From an uncultured Tenacibaculum sp. (GTDB lineage: Bacteria; Bacteroidota; Bacteroidia; Flavobacteriales; Flavobacteriaceae): a stretch of 64,000 nucleotides of DNA. Shown here piece by piece: positions 59,348 through 64,000 of this stretch. Where the stretch lies: assembly GCF_947498805.1 (NCBI RefSeq), contig NZ_CANMLT010000007.1, forward strand, positions 1 through 64,000. Direction: 5' to 3'. The notes beneath the pieces were generated by a model. That model was not told the origin of the DNA. It made no database searches and saw only the letters and a list, made by a program, of their open reading frames with translations. How positions within the stretch are numbered: position 1 is the stretch's first letter; the number at the start of each line of letters is the position of its first letter. A program made the translations under genes and the position numbers.

Positions 59348-60715
59348 TTATAATGACATATATATGTCTTTAGGAAAACGATCTTTTTTGTCTCCTTTGA
59401 TATCGAAAATAAGCGTATCTGTGGTTCCGTTTTTTAGGTAATCATAGTACGCTAAATGTTCATAGTCGGCATGATCTACAGCTAAAATGATAGCGTCAAA
59501 TTCTTGCGATGTAGTATCAACCACTTCCAATCCGTAACGTCTTTTTACCTCTTTAGGATTGGCCATATAATCTTGAACAATTACGTTGTATCCTCTTTTC
59601 TCTAATTCTAAGCATAGCTCGGCAGTCTTAGAATTTCTTATATCATTTACATTTTCTTTAAAGGTGATTCCTTTTACTAATACCGAAACTCCTTTCTTTA
59701 AAAAGCGTTTTGCGTATAAACGTCTTTCCAACTGTAATGCAATATGATGTGTCATTCCTTCATTAACTTCTCGCACTTGCTCAAGTAGTTTAGGAACATA
59801 CTTGTTTTCTTTGGCTTTTTCTATTAGGTAATAAGGATCCACACCTATACAATGCCCTCCAACTAAACCAGGATAATAGTTGTGGAAGTTCCATTTGGTT
59901 CCAGCAGCAGCTAATACATCTTTTGTATTGATGTCTAGTACACCAAATATTTGAGATAGCTCGTTCATCAATCCGATGTTTACATCTCTTTGAATATTCT
60001 CTACAACTTTAGCAGATTCAGCTACTTTAATTGTTGGAGCTTTATGAACACCTGCTTCTACAACAGTTTCGTATACTTTAGCAATTAAGTCTAGTGTTTC
60101 TTCAGTACTTCCTGAAACAATTTTCTTAATCTTTGTAAAGGTATGTTGTGTGTCTCCTGGGTTAATTCTTTCTGGAGAATATCCTACGGTGAAATCTTCA
60201 TTGAATTTTAATCTAGAAATACGTTCTAAAATTGGTACACAAACTTCTTCTGTGCATCCTGGAAATACCGTAGATTCAAACACTACACAATCTCCTTTTT
60301 TTAGATGTTTTGCAATAGTGGCTGTTGCTGATTTTAACGGAGTTAAATTTGGTTTTTTAAGCTCATTAATTGGAGTAGGAACAGCTACAATGTAAAACTT
60401 AGCATCTTTTAAGATATTTTCATCCACTGTAAATGCAATGTCTTTGTTTTCAAACTCAGCACTACTAAGTTCATTACAAGGATCTTTATGCTGCATCAGT
60501 TGCATTACTTTTTCTGCATTGACGTCAAAACCAACTACTTTAAATTTAGAGGCCATGTGAACGGCTAGTGGTAAGCCCACATAACCTAAACCTACAACGG
60601 CAACGTTCTCTTTTTTGTTTAATAACTTATTAAATAACTGATTCTTTTTATATGCTAATTTTGGAAACTGATTTGTTTTTAAATTGTCTTTTTTAAACTT
60701 TCTAACGGTACTCAT
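59348..60715 (-). CDS. Nucleotide-sugar dehydrogenase (UDP-sugar uronic acid forming)
   Basis: The 455 residues carry the NAD-binding VAVVGLGYVGLPLAVHMA, FESTVFPGCTEEVCVPILE and SPERINPGD. The catalytic Cys is in YYPGLVGGHCIGVDPYYL, and KGITFKENVNDIRNSK is typical of UDP-ManNAc/UDP-GalNAc-type dehydrogenases (WecC/TviB class). It makes the activated uronic acid. It is first in the operon with the TackOD1 and GT2 genes. The sugar cannot be fixed from sequence. Confidence 0.93.
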   Translation of the reverse strand: MSTVRKFKKDNLKTNQFPKLAYKKNQLFNKLLNKKENVAVVGLGYVGLPLAVHMASKFKVVGFDVNAEKVMQLMQHKDPCNELSSAEFENKDIAFTVDENILKDAKFYIVAVPTPINELKKPNLTPLKSATATIAKHLKKGDCVVFESTVFPGCTEEVCVPILERISRLKFNEDFTVGYSPERINPGDTQHTFTKIKKIVSGSTEETLDLIAKVYETVVEAGVHKAPTIKVAESAKVVENIQRDVNIGLMNELSQIFGVLDINTKDVLAAAGTKWNFHNYYPGLVGGHCIGVDPYYLIEKAKENKYVPKLLEQVREVNEGMTHHIALQLERRLYAKRFLKKGVSVLVKGITFKENVNDIRNSKTAELCLELEKRGYNVIVQDYMANPKEVKRRYGLEVVDTTSQEFDAIILAVDHADYEHLAYYDYLKNGTTDTLIFDIKGDKKDRFPKDIYMSL

Positions 60716-60854
60716 AACACAATGATTTAGAGGTTATACTTTTTATTATACCTCTAATTTAAGAAGCAATACCTTTAATTTTCCCTTTTATTAGTTGTGT
60801 AACGAGTCAATAAAGATGAATGGTAGTTTATATTAGATAAACGGGTTTTGACAA

Positions 60855-60884
60855 TAAAAAAGCCTTAAGAACACTGCTTAAGGC
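60855..60884 (-). terminator. Terminator of the MFP/TolC operon
   Basis: AGCCTTAAG and CTTAAGGCT form a 9-bp stem with a 7-nt loop, followed on the minus strand by six T residues. Confidence 0.8.
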
Positions 60885-60907
60885 TAATTATTATAAATGA
60901 AATTGGT

Positions 60908-61927
60908 TTAATACTTCGGAACTTTAACTTTGAGGTTTAGTTTATAATATTTACCCCATTCCGGGATTTCTTCTTTATTCATAGGAATGATTTCCGCAAG
61001 AATATTTCGTTCGGTAGGTTCGTATTTCTTTTGAAACTCTGTAGGTGCTTTATAAGTTGAAATATAAAGTTTATTAATAATACCTTTCGATAAACTTTTA
61101 TCTGGAAATTCTACTAAGACAATACTTCCTTCTTTTACCTTGGCAATATCTTTAAGATTGAAATAGGCTTTGATAAATACCGTTTCAACATTGTGAATGG
61201 TCATTACATTTTCAGTTTTATAACAAGACTCTTCGCTATTTTTGGAAATCTGACCAATAACACCTTTAATAGGGGAGATGTAGGTGTTTTGATAATTGTT
61301 ATTTCCTCCATATGAAATCCCTTTGTTATTAATGGTATTCTTTTTTTGAAGTGATAATAGGTAAATTTCACTTTGTAACAATTTAATTTTCGATTGTAAT
61401 TGTAGTTTTTGCATTACAATTTCATCTAGTTTTGTTTTTGTATATACATCCAGTAACACCAGTTTTGTTACTTGTTTTTCGCGTTCTAGAAGGATGTTAT
61501 ACTGGTCTTTTAAATGTTTTAACTGTATGTTTTTTAAATAGCGTTCTCTTAAAATTTCTTGTAAGTTATCATAGTTCTTTTCTCTTTTATCGAAATTTTT
61601 GAGTACAATTGAAGCATCGCTATCAAAATCATTTTGAAAATAGTTAAATAAAGAATCACCAATTTCAACGGTTTGTCCTTCATTTATAAATATTTCTTTT
61701 ACACGAATGTCATTGGTAAAATTTACATCTACTTTCTCCATTAGCATTTGTCCATTCCCATAGGTCCATTTAGTTTTTTTATAAGCAAAACTTACGAGCC
61801 AAAAGAACAGTCCAATAATGATGATGAAATAAATAATTCTATCAAAATTGAGTTTTTTCTTTTTAAGTTTAGGTTCTTTTAGGGTTCTAATAATTGCTTT
61901 GCCCTTTTTGTATGTGAATTTTTTCAT
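60908..61927 (-). CDS. HlyD-like membrane fusion protein
   Basis: The 339 residues have a basic cytoplasmic N-terminus, one transmembrane helix (~30-48), a half lipoyl segment (VKEIFINEGQTVEIGDSLFNY), a coiled-coil hairpin (~90-200) and a beta-barrel region (YISPIKGVIGQISKNSEE ... KEGSIVLVEFPDKSLSKGIINKLYIS). This matches HlyD-like periplasmic adaptors. It overlaps the TolC-like gene by 4 bp. Location beside a GT2 synthase suggests an Alg44-like role in glycan export, but no ABC transporter is nearby. Confidence 0.85.
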   Translation of the reverse strand: MKKFTYKKGKAIIRTLKEPKLKKKKLNFDRIIYFIIIIGLFFWLVSFAYKKTKWTYGNGQMLMEKVDVNFTNDIRVKEIFINEGQTVEIGDSLFNYFQNDFDSDASIVLKNFDKREKNYDNLQEILRERYLKNIQLKHLKDQYNILLEREKQVTKLVLLDVYTKTKLDEIVMQKLQLQSKIKLLQSEIYLLSLQKKNTINNKGISYGGNNNYQNTYISPIKGVIGQISKNSEESCYKTENVMTIHNVETVFIKAYFNLKDIAKVKEGSIVLVEFPDKSLSKGIINKLYISTYKAPTEFQKKYEPTERNILAEIIPMNKEEIPEWGKYYKLNLKVKVPKY

Positions 61928-63450
61928 AAGGCTAATTGTTTAAGTTCATTTTGAATTACCTGTACAATTGTTTTGGCAGAAGGATGCTTTACAATTTTAA
62001 ACGCTGCTTTCTTTTTTCTTAAGAATTGCTGAATTTTTATATCATTATTTAAAACAGTGATACTGAATTTTTTTTGAGTCTTTATAAATTCATATTGAAA
62101 ATCTATGCTATATAAATCGTTTTGAGTGAGTAGCAAAGGTTCTTTGTTTTCGTTCTCTTCAAAGGTATATGGCACTAAAATTTCGTGTAAATTCTCTTTT
62201 GGGTACAATTCGAAAAGTTGCGATATAGCTGTATATAATTGCCTTTTCAATTGCATACAGTTTTCAAGAATTTTGAATTTTTCTTCGGTTAACTCTAATA
62301 TTAAAAGTCCAGTTTTATAACTGTTGTATTCTTCCTTTAATAGATCAAATACACGTATGCGCTCTTCAACTACTTTCCAGTTTTTGTACTGGTTCTGAAA
62401 ATCTTTAAGAATTTCATTATAAGAATTCATATGAGTGATAAGCCTATTATATTGTCCAACATTTTTATCTCTTTCTTGAGCAGCTAAGAGTTGTAATTTT
62501 GTCTTAACAATGTCTTTTCTTTTGTTAAAACGGATAGGAGCTTTAAAGCGAATTCCTACTGCAGGAAAATATTGATTTCGAGTTACGGAATGATTAAAAT
62601 TCTGATTTATATAAACCGATAAACTTAAATCATTCACCGCTTTGTGGTTTAGCTGAATGTTTTCTTTTAAATATTGGTTATTGTAAACCGCTGAATTAAT
62701 TGAAATACTATCTAGTTGTATACTAAAAACAGGTAACTCTTGAATGATATTGGCATTACTAGAAATACTGTCTTTTAGTAGTTTGTTCTTCTTTGTTATT
62801 AGCGCTAGTTGATTCTTTAAAATGTGAATTTGATTCCCTACTTCGATAATGCGTTCTCTTTTAATAAGACTTTGTGCATATAGTTTGTTTAAAAAATCGA
62901 AATACTCGTTTTCAAATTTTAAAAATGTAGAAAATAAAGAGATGGTTTCTTTATTAGAAATATAGCTGTAATCTATTCTAAATTGACGTCTCCAGATTTG
63001 TTTTTTTAAACGATTATCCTGAAGTTTTAAATGTTCAATTTCATTATTTTTTTGTTGAGATCTTGTTCGGTTATGAATAAAACCATTTTTAAGAATGTTC
63101 CATTCTAATTCTGTTCTAAATCTAAATTTATTAAAAGCATTTTGTTCTTCGTCAAAGGCATCTCTGAAGTTATAATTTGCAGTTGCTTTAAAAACCAAAC
63201 CAATGTCTTGTTTAAACTGTATAGCTTCATATTCTTTTAATTTAATTTCATGCTGATTCGGAGCGTTTTTACTAGGAGTAGAAAACTCAAAAGGAAAAAG
63301 AACCAGATTAGTAGTGTTCGGAAACTGTTGTTCTTTTGAAGTTTTTAAATGTAAATCATCTGCATAACGAAGAAGCTTGTTAGATATCTGTGCATGTGTA
63401 TATCTAACAAAAAAAAGAAAGCAAACAATATGTATTAAAGATAACTTCAC
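61924..63450 (-). CDS. TolC-like outer membrane protein
   Basis: The 508 residues have a signal peptide (LIHIVCFLFFVRYTHAQ) and long, heptad-rich helices in two halves, with NGFIHNRTRSQQKNNEIEHL and YNRLITHMNSYNEILKDFQNQYKNWKVVEERIRVFDLLKEEYNSYKTGLLIL as the TolC-type coiled coil. The C-terminal ~80 residues are unusual and basic (FLRKKKAAFKIVKHPSAKTI). The start is GTG at 63450. It is coupled to the membrane fusion gene by 4 bp, so the two form an envelope-spanning pair. Confidence 0.75.
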   Translation of the reverse strand: MKLSLIHIVCFLFFVRYTHAQISNKLLRYADDLHLKTSKEQQFPNTTNLVLFPFEFSTPSKNAPNQHEIKLKEYEAIQFKQDIGLVFKATANYNFRDAFDEEQNAFNKFRFRTELEWNILKNGFIHNRTRSQQKNNEIEHLKLQDNRLKKQIWRRQFRIDYSYISNKETISLFSTFLKFENEYFDFLNKLYAQSLIKRERIIEVGNQIHILKNQLALITKKNKLLKDSISSNANIIQELPVFSIQLDSISINSAVYNNQYLKENIQLNHKAVNDLSLSVYINQNFNHSVTRNQYFPAVGIRFKAPIRFNKRKDIVKTKLQLLAAQERDKNVGQYNRLITHMNSYNEILKDFQNQYKNWKVVEERIRVFDLLKEEYNSYKTGLLILELTEEKFKILENCMQLKRQLYTAISQLFELYPKENLHEILVPYTFEENENKEPLLLTQNDLYSIDFQYEFIKTQKKFSITVLNNDIKIQQFLRKKKAAFKIVKHPSAKTIVQVIQNELKQLAL

Positions 63451-63485
63451 AAGTCTAAAGTACCCTGAAAAAGGGCTGTAGACTT
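63451..63485. other. Imperfect hairpin upstream of the TolC-like gene
   Basis: AAGTCT and AGACTT flank an inner CCCT-GAAAA-AGGG hairpin. It lies between the LytTR gene and the TolC-like gene and could be a terminator of the former or a leader structure of the latter; there is no T-tract. Confidence 0.3.
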
Positions 63486-63537
63486 ATATTATCGTTCAAT
63501 GCTATTGTTGCTTAAGACGAATGGTTTTCTAAAATCG

Positions 63538-64000
63538 TTAAAGTAAATTCAAACGTTTTATCAATTCACTCTTATTAGCTCTACTAACAGGAATGATATC
63601 TTGCTTGATAAGTACGCTATTATCTTCTATATCAACAATTTTTTGAGTATTAATGATATAAGAACGGTGTACTTTTAAGAACGTTGTTTTTGGTAGTTTT
63701 TCTTCAACTTTTTTTAAGGTAGAATGTACAATATGGTTTTGCGTCTCTGTTTTAATTCTAACATAATCCCCTTTTGCTTCAATTACATAAATATCTGGGA
63801 TATTTATTTTAACCAACCTTCTATCTATATTAACATATAAATCGTTGGTAGTATTTTCAGTGTTAGAACTTATTTCTTTTGTACCGTTTATTTGTACTTT
63901 ATCTAATTTATGAAGTGCTTTTTCAAACCTTTCTTTCGTAATTGGCTTTACTAAATAATCAACCACACAATCATACTCAAAAGCATCTAAAGCAAAATTT
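63538..64000 (-). CDS. LytTR-family response regulator, 5'-truncated by the window edge
   Basis: The frame stays open to base 64000, so the protein begins outside the window; the track start (GTG 63966) is internal. The visible part has the end of a receiver domain (ALDAFEYDCVVDYLVKPITKERFEKAL) and a full LytTR DNA-binding domain (IYVIEAKGDYVRIKTETQNHIVHSTLKKVEEKLPKTTFLKVHRSYIINTQKIVDIEDNSVLIKQDIIPVSR). It probably regulates the adjacent surface polysaccharide or efflux genes. Confidence 0.93.
   Translation of the reverse strand, partial: NFALDAFEYDCVVDYLVKPITKERFEKALHKLDKVQINGTKEISSNTENTTNDLYVNIDRRLVKINIPDIYVIEAKGDYVRIKTETQNHIVHSTLKKVEEKLPKTTFLKVHRSYIINTQKIVDIEDNSVLIKQDIIPVSRANKSELIKRLNLL

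Overview
The window looks like a chromosomal segment of a marine-type member of the Flavobacteriaceae (Bacteroidota), perhaps close to Tenacibaculum or Polaribacter. This is inferred from the strongly AT-rich DNA, a SprB/SprF-type gliding and type IX secretion pair, TAnnTTTG (-7) promoter elements typical of Bacteroidota, a cyclophilin-FKBP fusion, several TonB-like proteins, and the near absence of Shine-Dalgarno sites. I made no database comparison.

Layout. 1-5.3 kb: the 3' part of a giant SprB-like adhesin and its SprF partner. 5.3-11.7 kb: housekeeping genes (RluF-like pseudouridine synthase, Tgt, LptF/LptG-type permease, EamA transporter, AccA, a WYL regulator with a DUF4345 membrane protein). 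11.7-15.4 kb: queE, an exported RidA, a HerA-like ATPase, a lipoprotein and a cupin. 15.4-20.5 kb: a five-gene minus-strand operon (trypsin-like protease, lipoprotein, TPR histidine kinase, membrane protein with a phage-like N-terminal domain, NarL-type response regulator) preceded by two tandem NarL-type palindromes. 20.5-28.1 kb: ZIP transporter, two methyltransferases, a PadR/PspC/DUF4870 envelope-stress-like cluster, hotdog and AIM24-type proteins. 28.2-30.9 kb: three tandem TonB-C paralogues. 31-49 kb: PPIase, OMP, prfC, idi, PTPS/QueD-like, manA, an unlisted small-gene cluster, kdsB, HAD, CAT-like, an ECF sigma operon, MBL hydrolase, NlpC/P60, thiolase, PgpH-like HD hydrolase.

49.1-49.4 kb holds tRNA-Ser(GCT), tRNA-Pro(TGG) and tRNA-Arg(TCT). 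The 3' half of tRNA-Arg plus its terminator is repeated 3,119 bp downstream (58 bp perfect, 79 bp with two mismatches). The DNA between the copies is therefore best read as a small integrated island. It carries one minus-strand operon: an AbiGi-family protein, a HEPN-like protein with an RNxxAH motif, a trypco2-like protein and a membrane protein. I consider this a candidate undescribed anti-phage (abortive infection) cassette. A third copy of the same terminator hairpin lies 1.8 kb further on, after an AraC regulator and a cysteine-dioxygenase-like cupin, which suggests serial insertion at this site.

54.4-64 kb is a minus-strand cell-surface region: a DUF4114 lipoprotein-like protein, a processive family-2 glycosyltransferase, a TackOD1 zinc-ribbon protein that appears to end in a degenerate GGDEF domain, a nucleotide-sugar dehydrogenase, an HlyD-like membrane fusion protein with a TolC-like outer membrane partner, and a LytTR response regulator cut by the window edge. 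Together these suggest synthase-dependent production of a uronic-acid-containing exopolysaccharide under unusual regulation.

Queuosine-related genes (tgt, queE and a QueD/PTPS-like gene) are scattered across the window rather than clustered. No CRISPR array, rRNA, transposase or integrase was seen.
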